Source: Dyadobacter sp. 50-39 (GTDB taxonomy: Bacteria > Bacteroidota > Bacteroidia > Cytophagales > Spirosomataceae). From it: a DNA stretch of 64,000 nucleotides. This document shows, one piece after another, positions 18,923 to 27,951 of the stretch; within the stretch, counting starts at the first letter, position 1; each line of letters begins with the position of its first letter. Position numbers and translations under genes: made by a program. The notes under the pieces were generated by a model. The model did not search any database and was not told the DNA's origin. It saw only the letters and a list, made by a program, of their open reading frames with translations. The stretch spans positions 62,001 to 126,000 of the forward strand of contig MKSR01000008.1 of the NCBI GenBank assembly GCA_001898145.1, written 5' to 3'.

Positions 18923-19756
18923 CTAAACCCCGAGTGCCTTGGCCTCGTTCCAATACACATCCATCTCTTCCAGCGTCATATCCGAGAGCGATTTGCCATT
19001 GGCACGCGCCGCTTCTTCCAGATACTGAAACCGGTTGATGAATTTCTTATTGGTCCGCTCCAATGCGGTTTCGGGATTGATATCAACAAATCTTGAATAA
19101 TTTACCAAAGAAAACAGCAAGTCTCCAAATTCGTTTTCGGCTTCTTTCTGATCGATCACATCAGCCGATTCGCTATTGAAGTTTTCTTTAAACTCATGCA
19201 ATTCTTCCTCCACCTTCGCCCATACCTGCTGCTTTTCGTCCCAGTCGAATCCTACGCCGCGCGCCTTCTCCTGGATGCGCATGGCCTTCACGAGTGCGGG
19301 CAGCGATACGGGTACGCCCGAGAGCACAGATTTATTCCCTTCTTTCAATTTCAGTTTTTCCCAATTCTGCTTTACCGCCTCCTCGGTATCCGCCACGAAA
19401 TCGCCGTAGATATGCGGATGACGGGCTACCAGCTTGTCGCAAATACTGTGCAGCACATCCTTAATATCAAAATTGTAAACCTTACCGTCCGCTGTTTCCG
19501 AACCGATTTTGGCATAAAAAACAATATGCAGCAAAACGTCGCCCAACTCCTTCTGAATTTCGGGCAGATCGTTGTTCAGTATCGCGTCGGAAAGTTCATA
19601 AGTTTCCTCGATGGTCAGGTGACGCAGGCTCTCCATGGTTTGCTTTCTGTCCCACGGGCATTGCTCGCGCAGCTCGTCCATGATCGTCAACAAACGGTCG
19701 AAAGCCATGAGTTGCTGCTGCCGGCTTTCGGGCAGGTCACTGAATTGTTTTTCCAT
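18923..19756 (-). CDS. mazG: nucleoside triphosphate pyrophosphohydrolase MazG
   Basis: A 277-residue, two-domain MazG that hydrolyses (d)NTPs to NMP and pyrophosphate and limits misincorporation. The first domain has the metal motif EETYELSDAI...EIQKELGDVLLH (EExxE...ExxD); the second has EEELHEFKEN...EAENEFGDLLFSL, with a complete second set. CPWDRKQT near the N-terminus is a family landmark. The length is that of the E. coli enzyme. It stands 105 bases upstream of the coiled-coil gene on the same strand and 24 bases downstream of the thioesterase. Confidence 0.95.
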   Translation of the reverse strand: MEKQFSDLPESRQQQLMAFDRLLTIMDELREQCPWDRKQTMESLRHLTIEETYELSDAILNNDLPEIQKELGDVLLHIVFYAKIGSETADGKVYNFDIKDVLHSICDKLVARHPHIYGDFVADTEEAVKQNWEKLKLKEGNKSVLSGVPVSLPALVKAMRIQEKARGVGFDWDEKQQVWAKVEEELHEFKENFNSESADVIDQKEAENEFGDLLFSLVNYSRFVDINPETALERTNKKFINRFQYLEEAARANGKSLSDMTLEEMDVYWNEAKALGV

Positions 19757-19780
19757 ACCGCAAAGATACGGCGAAACCCG

Positions 19781-20263
19781 CTATTGCCCCGGCACCAGCG
19801 GTAATTTAAAGGCAGTTTGAATCAGGTTGCTTGTGCATTTGGCGATGATCCGGCCCTGCGCATTCACCAGCCGCCCCTCCACATGTATAATATTTTTTCC
19901 TGCGCGGATAATGGCCGATTTTGCAATCAGCACGTCTCCTACCACCGCGGGGTTAAGAAAATCGCAGTTCAGATTAACAGACGTGAAGCCGAATTCACGC
20001 CCGAGTGCGTATACCATCGTCCCGACAATATCATCGAGAATAGTAGCGGCAATGCCGCCGTGTAATGTACCCATCGGGTTGCACATATCTGCCCGGACAT
20101 GGTATTCGACTTCCATAGCGCCTTCCTCTATCGAAAGCAGGATGCCGTTCAACCATTTGGCCACAGGTGAAAAATGCTCGTCCATTGGTCGGCCAACGAA
20201 CTGCCTTAGAAAAGTAAGCCGCTTGTTTTCAGTCGGCGGATCAGAGAGTGCGTGTGTGTTCAT
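19781..20263 (-). CDS. PaaI-type hotdog thioesterase
   Basis: A 160-residue single hotdog-fold protein. MCNPMGTLHGGIAATILDDIVGTMV (helix of the hotdog, with the catalytic HGG) and the later AKSAIIRAGKNIIHVEGRL strands place it in the PaaI/YdiI acyl-CoA thioesterase group. The substrate cannot be read. It sits upstream of mazG by 24 bases on the same strand, so co-transcription is likely. Confidence 0.88.
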   Translation of the reverse strand: MNTHALSDPPTENKRLTFLRQFVGRPMDEHFSPVAKWLNGILLSIEEGAMEVEYHVRADMCNPMGTLHGGIAATILDDIVGTMVYALGREFGFTSVNLNCDFLNPAVVGDVLIAKSAIIRAGKNIIHVEGRLVNAQGRIIAKCTSNLIQTAFKLPLVPGQ

Positions 20264-20361
20264 GGTTTTGTGAAAGGTTTGTATTGTATGAATGTGATTT
20301 TTTTAAAAATAGTAATTATCGTAGAAAAATTGATGGTTACGGTTCAATGCTATGGATTTTA

Positions 20362-20393
20362 TTGTTACGTATCGAAGGTTATTACTACCTTTG
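20362..20393 (+). promoter_or_regulatory. promoter of the ComA-like gene
   Basis: TTG at 20362-20364 and a perfect TACCTTTG (TAnnTTTG) at 20386-20393 are 21 bases apart. The ATG at 20431 follows by 37 bases. This supports starting the gene at 20431 and not at the in-frame upstream ATG, which would lie before the promoter. Confidence 0.6.
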
Positions 20394-20430
20394 CCGGAGT
20401 TTTTTGCCAGAGATAAATGCTTACTCATAT

Positions 20431-21225
20431 ATGAATTTTACGTTATCGCAGGTTCCCGAGCGTTCCCAGAAACCCAGAACAAAAGGACTTACCATGGTGA
20501 TGGACAAAGGGCTGAGTGTCAGGGAAGCGGAAGATATGCTGTCCACGGCATCACCCTACATTGATATCGTAAAACTGGGTTGGGCCACGTCTTTCGTAAG
20601 CCCGAATCTGGACGAGAAGCTGGCTGTTTATAAAAATGCCAATATTCCGGTGTATTTCGGGGGAACGCTGTTCGAAGCGTTCGTCGTCAGGAATCAGTTT
20701 GATGACTACCGGAAGCTGCTCGATAAATATCAGCTGTCTCATGCAGAGGTGTCCGACGGCTCCATTGAAATGCCGCAGGACGTTAAATGCGAATACATTC
20801 ACAAGCTTTCCCAGCAGGTTACCGTTCTCTCGGAAGTAGGTTCCAAGGATGAAAACAAGATCATCCCTCCTTACAAATGGATCCAGCTGATCAAATCGGA
20901 GTTGCAGGCTGGTGCATGGAAGGTAATCGGAGAGGCACGCGAATCGGGTAATGTCGGGCTGTTCCGGGCGAGCGGAGAAGTACGCCAGGGGCTGGTGGAA
21001 GAAATTCTCACCGAAATCGCATTTGAAGATATGATCTGGGAAGCTCCCCAGAAATCACAGCAAGTATGGTTTGTGAAACTGCTCGGTGCGAATGTGAACC
21101 TGGGCAATATCGCTCCCAGTGAACTGATACCCCTTGAAACGATCCGCCTCGGTCTTCGCGGGGATACTTTCAACCACTTCCTTAATACCAAAACGAAGCA
21201 GAAGTGGAAAATCGATTCCAAATAA
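20431..21225 (+). CDS. phosphosulfolactate synthase (ComA family)
   Basis: A 264-residue TIM-barrel protein of the ComA family (PF02679), which joins sulfite to phosphoenolpyruvate to give phosphosulfolactate. Landmarks are TKGLTMVMDKGLS at the start, YIDIVKLGWATSF, YFGGTLFEAF, VSDGSIEMP, VLSEVGSKD, KVIGEARESGNVGLF and GANVNLGNI near the end. Family members make coenzyme M in archaea and sulfolactate in spores; in Bacteroidota the product may feed sulfonolipid synthesis, which is inference. No comB or comC lies nearby. The gene has its own promoter and is followed by dedA 41 bases later. Confidence 0.87.
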   Translation: MNFTLSQVPERSQKPRTKGLTMVMDKGLSVREAEDMLSTASPYIDIVKLGWATSFVSPNLDEKLAVYKNANIPVYFGGTLFEAFVVRNQFDDYRKLLDKYQLSHAEVSDGSIEMPQDVKCEYIHKLSQQVTVLSEVGSKDENKIIPPYKWIQLIKSELQAGAWKVIGEARESGNVGLFRASGEVRQGLVEEILTEIAFEDMIWEAPQKSQQVWFVKLLGANVNLGNIAPSELIPLETIRLGLRGDTFNHFLNTKTKQKWKIDSK

Positions 21226-21266
21226 GTAAGGACTCATAAAACAGATTGTCAACTTAACGTATAGCT

Positions 21267-21923
21267 ATGGAATTTTTAACGCAGTTCATTGATTTCTTCC
21301 TCCACCTCGATAAGCATTTGTTCAACATCGTGGAAGAATATGGTACACTCACTTATGTCATTCTGTTTTTGATTGTCTTCACCGAAACCGGCCTGGTAAT
21401 TATGCCGCTGCTTCCCGGTGACTCGCTCCTGTTTGCCGCCGGCGCCATTGCCGCCAATGAAACTACCGGCCTGAACGTCTGGCTGATCATTATTATCCTC
21501 ATTATCGCGGCATTGCTGGGAGATAATGTCAATTATTTCATGGGTAAAACCTTCGGTGGTCAGATCAAGAAGCGCGACAAGATCCTGTTCCTGAAAAGAG
21601 AATACCTCGAAAAAACCGAAGCATTTTATGAAAAACACGGCGGAAGCACGGTAATCATGGCACGCTTCATCCCGATTGTTCGCACGGTGGCCCCTTTCGT
21701 GGCTGGTGCAGGCAGCATGAACTACTCCCGTTACATTGTTTTCTGTATCGTAGGCGCATTGCTTTGGGTCCCTACGCTTACATTGCTGGGATACTTCTTC
21801 GGAAATATGGAAATCGTGAAAAAGAACTTCGAGCTGGTTATTTTCGGCATCATCGGAATCTCCATTCTCCCCATGATTTTCTCTTACCTGAAAAGCCGCT
21901 TCGCAAAGCCGAGTGCAGCGTAG
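21267..21923 (+). CDS. DedA/SNARE-associated-type inner-membrane protein
   Basis: A 218-residue polytopic membrane protein of the DedA (VTT domain) family, thought to move lipid headgroup carriers such as undecaprenyl phosphate across the inner membrane. The signature GDSLLFAAG at about residues 51-59 and MARFIPIVRTVAPFVAGAG (family F.RF.P..R...P..AG) at about 130-148 are both present, with four to five hydrophobic segments. It lies downstream of the ComA-like gene and is probably in its operon. Confidence 0.92.
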   Translation: MEFLTQFIDFFLHLDKHLFNIVEEYGTLTYVILFLIVFTETGLVIMPLLPGDSLLFAAGAIAANETTGLNVWLIIIILIIAALLGDNVNYFMGKTFGGQIKKRDKILFLKREYLEKTEAFYEKHGGSTVIMARFIPIVRTVAPFVAGAGSMNYSRYIVFCIVGALLWVPTLTLLGYFFGNMEIVKKNFELVIFGIIGISILPMIFSYLKSRFAKPSAA

Positions 21924-22076
21924 GAACTTCGGCTGGCGGCTGTCGGCAGTCGGCTTTTATTTGAGATGATATTTTATTTAAGTGTATAAAAGATAAGGCG
22001 TTGCAAATGAATGCAACGCCTTATCTTTTGCTATAATAAAAAAGTTCGACTGCCGATAGCCGACAGCCGAAGTACC
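21923..22076. repeat. nested inverted repeat flanking a terminator
   Basis: About 30 bases directly after dedA (21923-21953) recur inverted just before the guaB stop (22047-22076), with a few mismatches; the shared core contains GGCTGTCGGC-like steps. The terminator hairpin sits between the arms, giving a cruciform-like stack. Confidence 0.75.
21988..22029. terminator. bidirectional intrinsic terminator between dedA and guaB
   Basis: An 18-base perfect stem (21988-22005 with 22012-22029) around loop AATGAA, with A-rich and T-rich flanks on both strands, lies between two convergent genes. Confidence 0.9.
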
Positions 22077-22078
22077 AT

Positions 22079-23551
22079 TTACGATCTCGAATAATTCGGA
22101 GCTTCCTTCTGGATCATGATATCGTGCGGGTGGCTTTCCTTCACACCTGCCGAAGTAATTTTCACAAACTGTGCTGTCTGCAACGATTCAATGTCTCCGG
22201 CACCGCAGTAGCCCATACCGGCTTTGAGACCTCCCACCATCTGGTAAATGATCTCTGAAACTTTGCCTTTGAATGGTACGCGACCCACAATACCTTCCGG
22301 AACAAGTTTCTTCACATCATCTTCCGCATCCTGGAAGTAGCGGTCTTTTGAACCATCTTCCATTGCCTCAACCGAGCCCATTCCGCGGTATGCTTTGAAC
22401 TTCCGTCCTTCATAAATAACTACCTCACCCGGAGCTTCGTCGCTACCGGCAAGCATCGAACCAATCATGATCGTGCTGGCACCACCAGCCAATGCCTTGG
22501 TCATGTCGCCGGAGAAACGGATACCGCCATCGGCAATTACCGGAACGCCTGTGCCTTTCAGGCCTTCTGCCGCCCACATCACCGCGGTAAGCTGTGGAAC
22601 ACCGATACCGGCAATGATACGGGTGGTACAGATGCTACCTGGGCCAACACCGACTTTTACCGCGTCCGCACCAGCCTCGGCCAATGCTTTGGCAGCTTCG
22701 CCGGTTGCTACGTTACCAGCGATAACATCAAGTTTCGGAAATGCAGCTTTGATAGATTTCAATGCATCGATCACACCCCGGGAATGTCCGTGAGCTGTAT
22801 CGAGGCTAACTACGTCCACGCCCGCTTTCACCAACGCTTCAACGCGCTTCAACACGTCGGGCGTAACACCGATAGCTGCTCCTACACGCAGGCGGCCATA
22901 TTCGTCTTTACATGCATTCGGGTGAGACTTCCGTTTCAGAATGTCTTTGTAGGTGATAAGGCCTGTCAGCCGGTATTCTGAGTCTACAATGGGGAGTTTC
23001 TCGATTTTGTATTCTTGCAGGATTTTCTCTGCATCGTCGAGCGACAGACCTTCCGATGCGGTGACGAGGTTGTCCTTCGTCATGATCTCGGTAACCGGCT
23101 TGCTCATTTCGCGTTCGAAACGAAGGTCGCGGTTGGTGAGAATACCTACCAGTTTGTGGTCTTTATCAATGACGGGGATACCTCCGATCTTGAATTCGCG
23201 CATAATCTGATGCGCATCGCCGAGGGTCGAAGAGTCGAGCAGCGTGATCGGGTCGAGGATCATGCCGCTTTCGGAGCGTTTTACCTTTCTCACCTGTTCA
23301 GCTTGCGCTTCCAGGGACATATTTTTATGGATTATTCCAATACCACCTTCCTGAGCCATAGCGATGGCCAGTTCAAATTCCGTCACCGTATCCATAGCAG
23401 CTGAAACAATAGGAATGTTCAACTCGATGTTGCGGGTAAGCTTGGTTTTTGTTGATGTGTTGCGAGGCAGGACTTCTGAATAACCAGGGATTAACAGAAC
23501 GTCGTCGTAGGTAAGCGCCTCAAAGAGGACTTTGGATGGGTCTGTGTTCAT
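22079..23551 (-). CDS. guaB: IMP dehydrogenase
   Basis: Inosine-5'-monophosphate dehydrogenase (490 residues), the first committed step to GMP. The TIM-barrel catalytic domain is split by two CBS domains at about residues 95-205. The catalytic Cys308 lies in GPGSICTTR, the NAD/IMP loop DGGIRFSGD and the flap YRGMGS are complete. Length and motif order are normal. A candidate -7 box lies 29 bases upstream of the start. It is convergent with dedA over a strong terminator. Confidence 0.97.
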   Translation of the reverse strand: MNTDPSKVLFEALTYDDVLLIPGYSEVLPRNTSTKTKLTRNIELNIPIVSAAMDTVTEFELAIAMAQEGGIGIIHKNMSLEAQAEQVRKVKRSESGMILDPITLLDSSTLGDAHQIMREFKIGGIPVIDKDHKLVGILTNRDLRFEREMSKPVTEIMTKDNLVTASEGLSLDDAEKILQEYKIEKLPIVDSEYRLTGLITYKDILKRKSHPNACKDEYGRLRVGAAIGVTPDVLKRVEALVKAGVDVVSLDTAHGHSRGVIDALKSIKAAFPKLDVIAGNVATGEAAKALAEAGADAVKVGVGPGSICTTRIIAGIGVPQLTAVMWAAEGLKGTGVPVIADGGIRFSGDMTKALAGGASTIMIGSMLAGSDEAPGEVVIYEGRKFKAYRGMGSVEAMEDGSKDRYFQDAEDDVKKLVPEGIVGRVPFKGKVSEIIYQMVGGLKAGMGYCGAGDIESLQTAQFVKITSAGVKESHPHDIMIQKEAPNYSRS

Positions 23552-23579
23552 AGCAAATAAACTATTGTTATTTGCCGGG

Positions 23580-23587
23580 CAAAATTA
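23580..23587 (-). promoter_or_regulatory. candidate -7 box of guaB
   Basis: Read on the minus strand this is TAATTTTG, an exact TAnnTTTG box, 29 bases upstream of the guaB ATG. No clear -33 TTTG is seen at the usual distance. Confidence 0.4.
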
Positions 23588-23626
23588 AGAATAACTTCTG
23601 AATAAATAAAATCGAATTGTATTTTT

Positions 23627-24943
23627 TTAGGATACCAGCACCCGCACTTTTTTAATGCGCTTCTTGTCGGCCGACTGTACTTTAAACGTAACCTCCCGGT
23701 GCATAGCGATTTCACCGGTCCTTGGAAGCCTTGAAAACAGTTCCAGCAGTAGCCCCGCGAGTGATTCACTATTACCCCTAACCTCGTCAAAATAATCGGT
23801 TTCCAGGTTTAGAATACGGCAGAGGTCGTTGATCAGCACCTTGCCCTCGAAAACGTAGGTGTTCTCATCCACCTGGGTGTAGTTCACCTCCTCGTCCTCG
23901 TCGTACTCGTCGTTGATATCTCCGAAAATTTCTTCAATAATATCTTCCAGGGTAATAAGCCCGCTCGTGCCGCCGTACTCGTCGACGACAATGGCCATAT
24001 GTACGCGACGGTTCTGAAAATCCTTCATCAGATCGTCGAGACGCTTGCTTTCGGGAATGAAATAGACGGGGCGCAGGAGTTTTTGCCAATTAAAATGCTC
24101 ATCGAGGTGAATGTGCGGCAGCAGATCTTTCACATTCAAAATACCTTCGACGTGGTCGAGGTCGTCCCGATAAACCGGCACCCGCGAGTAGCCCGATTTA
24201 TTAATGCGGTCCATCAACTCGTGAAAATCCAGTTCAATGTCAAAAGCCGTGATTTGCACCCTTGCCTGCATAGCCTTCCGTGCATTGGTTTGCCGGAAGT
24301 TGGCCAGCCCCCGCAACAAATCGGTTTCTTCCTCACTCTCGGCTTTGGCTTCCAGCATTTCGGTCGTGATCTCCCCGCCCAGCGGCGTGAGTACCCCGAA
24401 CGAATATCCGAGCCTCATAACCGGCTGGGTCAGCGGCTTGCATATTTTGATCAGAAACTGCGTCAAACCCGATATTTTGGGGATAAACTCTTGTGCTTTT
24501 CGTGCACTGTTGTAACGCACCATGGCGTCGAGCCAGATCCATATTACCAGGAACGCGAGAACTGCCCAGCGCACCATGTCCACACTTCCCGCCTCCATAT
24601 GCAGCCAGGCCAGACGCGCCGCCAGCAGCAATGCGAACAACGTAAGCCCTCGCTGCACGAGCGAAAGCGCCAGTTGCTGAATGCGGGTAGGAAGCTGGTT
24701 ATCGCCTTCTGCCTTGCGTTCCCACGGGTTTTCCATTGCACCGGAAGCCGCATAAGCCGCCCTGATCCCCGACAAAAAGAGGGATAAAATCAGCAGAAAA
24801 ATAACAATAATGAAGTCGTAAGGAGCCAGGAAATCAAAGGGTATGAGCACCCCTGCCAGAGTGGTTTGCGTACTTTTCTGGGGAAAATCAATCCCCGTAC
24901 GCGTTCGGGCAAGCGGGTCGTCACTGTCTTCTGTTTCTTTCAC
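23627..24943 (-). CDS. gldE: gliding-motility-associated GldE-like CBS/CorC membrane protein
   Basis: A 438-residue protein: three N-terminal hydrophobic segments (about residues 40-140), two CBS domains (about 215-340, YSRVPVYRDDLDHVEGILNVKDLL and MAIVVDEYGGTSGLITLEDIIEEIFGDI), then a CorC/HlyC C-terminal domain (to 438). This is the layout of GldE, a paralogue of the CNNM/CorC transporters linked to gliding and type IX secretion in Flavobacterium. The preceding ssb gene on the same strand matches the known ssb-gldE order; gldD, which usually follows, is absent here (guaB follows). Whether it acts in gliding in this organism is inferred from synteny. Confidence 0.85.
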   Translation of the reverse strand: MKETEDSDDPLARTRTGIDFPQKSTQTTLAGVLIPFDFLAPYDFIIVIFLLILSLFLSGIRAAYAASGAMENPWERKAEGDNQLPTRIQQLALSLVQRGLTLFALLLAARLAWLHMEAGSVDMVRWAVLAFLVIWIWLDAMVRYNSARKAQEFIPKISGLTQFLIKICKPLTQPVMRLGYSFGVLTPLGGEITTEMLEAKAESEEETDLLRGLANFRQTNARKAMQARVQITAFDIELDFHELMDRINKSGYSRVPVYRDDLDHVEGILNVKDLLPHIHLDEHFNWQKLLRPVYFIPESKRLDDLMKDFQNRRVHMAIVVDEYGGTSGLITLEDIIEEIFGDINDEYDEDEEVNYTQVDENTYVFEGKVLINDLCRILNLETDYFDEVRGNSESLAGLLLELFSRLPRTGEIAMHREVTFKVQSADKKRIKKVRVLVS

Positions 24944-25069
24944 GAAATGTCAGAAAATATTCAAAATAGCTGTTCAATCAGATAAATGTAGCGAATCCCG
25001 CTCAAAAACTGCATCATTTGGAATAAATACATTTTTAAGCGGGATTCGTCGGTAGTTTCTCTGAATGCG

Positions 25070-25564
25070 TCAGAACGGCAGGTCGTCATCGTCGTCACTG
25101 CCGGCTGCCATCGACGGGGGTATCGGGTCCGAAGGCCGCGGTGCACTGTTACCGCGCGGCGCATTGCCCGATTGCTGGTAACCGCCCTGCTGACCTCCCT
25201 GGTTATAATCTCCTCCGCCCGAATTGGAGCTCGGACCGCCCAGCAGCGTCATACTGTTCGCCCGGATTGTCACGCCGGTACGTTGCTGACCTTCCTTGTC
25301 GGTCCATGTATCGGTGCGGATACGGCCTTCTATATACACCTGATTGCCTTTTTTAAGGTACTTCTCGGCCACTTTGGCCAATCCTTCCCAAAGTTCGATG
25401 CGGTGCCATTCGGTATTGTCGACACGCTCGCCGCTTTTGTTTGTGTAGCTCTCGGTTGTAGCGATGTTGAACTTTGCCACCGCCGAGCCGCTTTCGAGGT
25501 ACCGGACCTCCGGGTCGCTCCCCAGGTTACCGATCAGAATTACTTTGTTAATGCTTCCTGCCAT
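25070..25564 (-). CDS. ssb: single-stranded DNA-binding protein
   Basis: A 164-residue SSB. The OB fold takes residues 1-110 (INKVILIGNLGSDPEVRYL, WHRIELWEGLAKVAEKYLKKGNQVYIEGRIRT). A Gly/Gln/Asn-rich linker follows, and the tail ends DDDDLPF, the acidic tip that recruits replication and repair partners. It lies 126 bases upstream of gldE on the same strand. Confidence 0.97.
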   Translation of the reverse strand: MAGSINKVILIGNLGSDPEVRYLESGSAVAKFNIATTESYTNKSGERVDNTEWHRIELWEGLAKVAEKYLKKGNQVYIEGRIRTDTWTDKEGQQRTGVTIRANSMTLLGGPSSNSGGGDYNQGGQQGGYQQSGNAPRGNSAPRPSDPIPPSMAAGSDDDDDLPF

Positions 25565-25630
25565 GATTTTTTAACGTGGTTAATGTTTGTTGCAACCTTA
25601 AATATACGCACATTCCCCGAAAAATGCCGG

Positions 25631-26836
25631 CTAAATATCCTGCTCGGTGATCTTACCGGTGACCTTGTCTTTCAGGATCAGCTTATTGCGGCCATCGTGC
25701 GTCACTTCCTGCTTGATCAGGTAGTGCGTCTCATTGTACGAAACATAGTTGGAAGGTTTCTCCACGCCTTCACGACCGCGCCACACCGGCAGTTCCACTT
25801 TTTCCCAAAGCTTCGATTTAGCCGATTTATAGGCCGCATCGATCACTGCATTCACAATGTAGCCATCATAGAATGTCTCCGCTGGCGCGCTGCCCTTTTC
25901 GGCAGAATTGAACATATCCGTGAACATATGGTTATAGCCCAGGTCGTTCACCTCATCACCCACGGGGAAAAGCCAGCCGGTGTTACTCTCGGCTTTTTCT
26001 GCAACATATTCCTCACCGGCACCGTCGGGGTTCTGCCCGGTCGTGAACATTTCAAAACCGGTTCTCAAAAAATTGTTGATCCAGATTGTGCCCTCGGTAC
26101 CCATCACCTCGTCGCGGAGGTCCATCCCGCCACGGAATGTCCAGCTTACCTCAAACTGCCCGATAGCCCCGTTTTCATACTTCACCAATGCGATCGCATG
26201 ATCCTCCGCATCAATCGGCTTGACTTGCGTATCCGCCCAGCACATCACTTCTACCGGCTTAATATCCTTTCCGATAAAATTCCGGGAAATCTCGATGCAA
26301 TGGCAGCCCAAATCCAGAATGCAACCACCGCCGGCCTGCTCGATGTCCCAAAACCATTCACTGTGTGGCCCAGGGTGCGCCTCCCGCGACTTGGCCCAGA
26401 TAATACGGCCCAATGAGCCATTCTTAACGCTTTCGAGCGACTTTAAGAATTTGGGAGTGTAACAAAGATCTTCCAGGTAGCCCGCAAAGATGCCCGCTTC
26501 CTCCACGGCTTTGAGCATACGCAATGCTTCGGCACCATTCCGCCCGAGCGGCTTGGTCGATACGACAGCCTTCTTATGTTTGGCACAAAGCAATACCGCC
26601 TCCTCGTGAACATTGTTGGGCAACGCAATGCAAACCATATTGACGTCAGGGTGCGCGATCACCTCTTCCATATTCGACGACCAGAAGTCGCAGCCATAGT
26701 CGCCGGCAAACTTTTTGGCACTCTCCTCCCGCCGCGCGTAAATGGCCACCACGCGGTCGCGGCTGCGCTGCCCGTGGATGGATTCTGCATAGAAACGTCC
26801 GATAAAGCCGGAACCCAGCATTGCTATTTTCTGCAT
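25631..26836 (-). CDS. Gfo/Idh/MocA-family oxidoreductase (cytoplasmic)
   Basis: A 401-residue NAD(P)-dependent oxidoreductase. The Rossmann domain opens with KIAMLGSGFIGRFYAESI (GxGxxG), followed by VCIALPNNVHEEAVLLCAKH and the conserved STKPLGRNG (family EKP, here TKP). The C-terminal alpha/beta domain has AGGGCILDLGCHCIEISRNFIG (family GGG..DxG.H). No signal peptide. It should act on a sugar or cyclitol; the substrate cannot be read. It is followed upstream by the PhyH gene in the same direction, separated by a repeat-rich 149-base gap. Confidence 0.9.
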   Translation of the reverse strand: MQKIAMLGSGFIGRFYAESIHGQRSRDRVVAIYARREESAKKFAGDYGCDFWSSNMEEVIAHPDVNMVCIALPNNVHEEAVLLCAKHKKAVVSTKPLGRNGAEALRMLKAVEEAGIFAGYLEDLCYTPKFLKSLESVKNGSLGRIIWAKSREAHPGPHSEWFWDIEQAGGGCILDLGCHCIEISRNFIGKDIKPVEVMCWADTQVKPIDAEDHAIALVKYENGAIGQFEVSWTFRGGMDLRDEVMGTEGTIWINNFLRTGFEMFTTGQNPDGAGEEYVAEKAESNTGWLFPVGDEVNDLGYNHMFTDMFNSAEKGSAPAETFYDGYIVNAVIDAAYKSAKSKLWEKVELPVWRGREGVEKPSNYVSYNETHYLIKQEVTHDGRNKLILKDKVTGKITEQDI

Positions 26837-26867
26837 ATCAGCAATCCGTTTAAAGTTTTACGAATAA

Positions 26868-26963
26868 GTCATGTATTGTCATTTTGTGGTCATGTATTGT
26901 CAGGAGTGGTCAGGAAAATTCAACAAGATTGACCATACGTGACAATAAATGATAATACATGAC
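26868..26963. repeat. 14-base repeats in direct and inverted orientation
   Basis: GTCATGTATTGTCA is at 26868-26881 and 26889-26902 (21-base period), and an inverted near-copy, TGATAATACATGAC, is at 26950-26963. Further TGTCA/TGACA steps lie between. The tract fills the gap between the oxidoreductase start and the PhyH stop. Confidence 0.75.
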
Positions 26964-26985
26964 CTTACATGACAACAAATTAAGA

Positions 26986-27843
26986 TTAAGACGTTTTCAC
27001 TTCATTCTCCCATCCCGTGGATTTCAGCGCCGGGTCGTCCTCTTTTTTGAGAAAATCTGCATTTTCAAATGACTCCGCATTCCATTCGAGCAAGGCATGA
27101 TCGGGAACAATGGAAACCGGGACCTTCCACGACGTGGACGTCTCCGCGTATGCAATATTGGATTGCGAATTATAGCAGGAAATCAGCGACCAGCGTGGGT
27201 GATCGGATAAATTCGCTTCCGACCGGTGCATGAGGTTGCTATGAAAAAACAACGCATCGCCCGGCTCCAATTCGCAATAAACAAGGTCCATGGTTTTCAA
27301 TGCGTGGTTCACCATCTCCATGTCCGCGCCAACCTGCTCACCCGCGAACCCGTGATTCACGCGACCCATTTTGTGGGAGCCTTTAATGACTTGCAGGCAG
27401 CCATTCTCCTTGTTTGCCGGCGTCAGCGCAATCATCACGCTCATCAGCTGATCCGGGAAAATAAACTGGTTTTTATACCAATACCCATAATCCTGGTGCC
27501 ATTCCCATGCGCCGCCTACTTTTGGCTCCTTCTGCATGAGTTTGGTATGAAAATGGCACACCTGGCTATCCTCCTGCAAAAGCTGCTGCACCGAATTCAC
27601 CATTCGCTCGCTACGGATCAGGTACCCGAATACATCGTCGCCGGGCGTGAACCACAGCGACAGTTTTGTCTTCTTTCCCGACTGGTCATTCAAATCCATT
27701 GCATTCTTTTGCATGATCGAATTTTCCAGCGCGGTTTGATATAGCTTTTCCACTTCTTCTGTGGAAAACAGGCCTTTCACGACAATATAGCCGTCGCGGT
27801 TATAGTCGACGATCTGGCTGGCATTCAAACTGAAACTTCCCAT
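26986..27843 (-). CDS. phytanoyl-CoA dioxygenase (PhyH) family protein
   Basis: A 285-residue Fe(II)/2-oxoglutarate-dependent oxygenase. The start region has IVVKGLFSTEEVEKLY. The metal triad is visible as HQDYGYW (His and Asp) and the distal His in LFFHSNLMHRSEANLSDHPR, with the Arg of RWSLISCYNSQS as 2-oxoglutarate anchor. Substrate unknown. Together with the following Gfo/Idh gene it forms an apparent two-gene insertion between mutY and ssb. Confidence 0.9.
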   Translation of the reverse strand: MGSFSLNASQIVDYNRDGYIVVKGLFSTEEVEKLYQTALENSIMQKNAMDLNDQSGKKTKLSLWFTPGDDVFGYLIRSERMVNSVQQLLQEDSQVCHFHTKLMQKEPKVGGAWEWHQDYGYWYKNQFIFPDQLMSVMIALTPANKENGCLQVIKGSHKMGRVNHGFAGEQVGADMEMVNHALKTMDLVYCELEPGDALFFHSNLMHRSEANLSDHPRWSLISCYNSQSNIAYAETSTSWKVPVSIVPDHALLEWNAESFENADFLKKEDDPALKSTGWENEVKTS

Positions 27844-27951
27844 GACTGATGCTCGGTTAAGTGTTTAGTACAAAAATATATTACTTAAAACACAATTCCG
27901 TCAGCACATCATGCTTCTACAAACCCTTACCCGGCAGTGATGAGCGAGCGG

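Noticed and set aside
25172-26416. 414-residue plus-strand open frame
   Set aside because: It runs antisense over ssb and the Gfo/Idh gene, whose motifs are complete, and reads as low-information shadow sequence.
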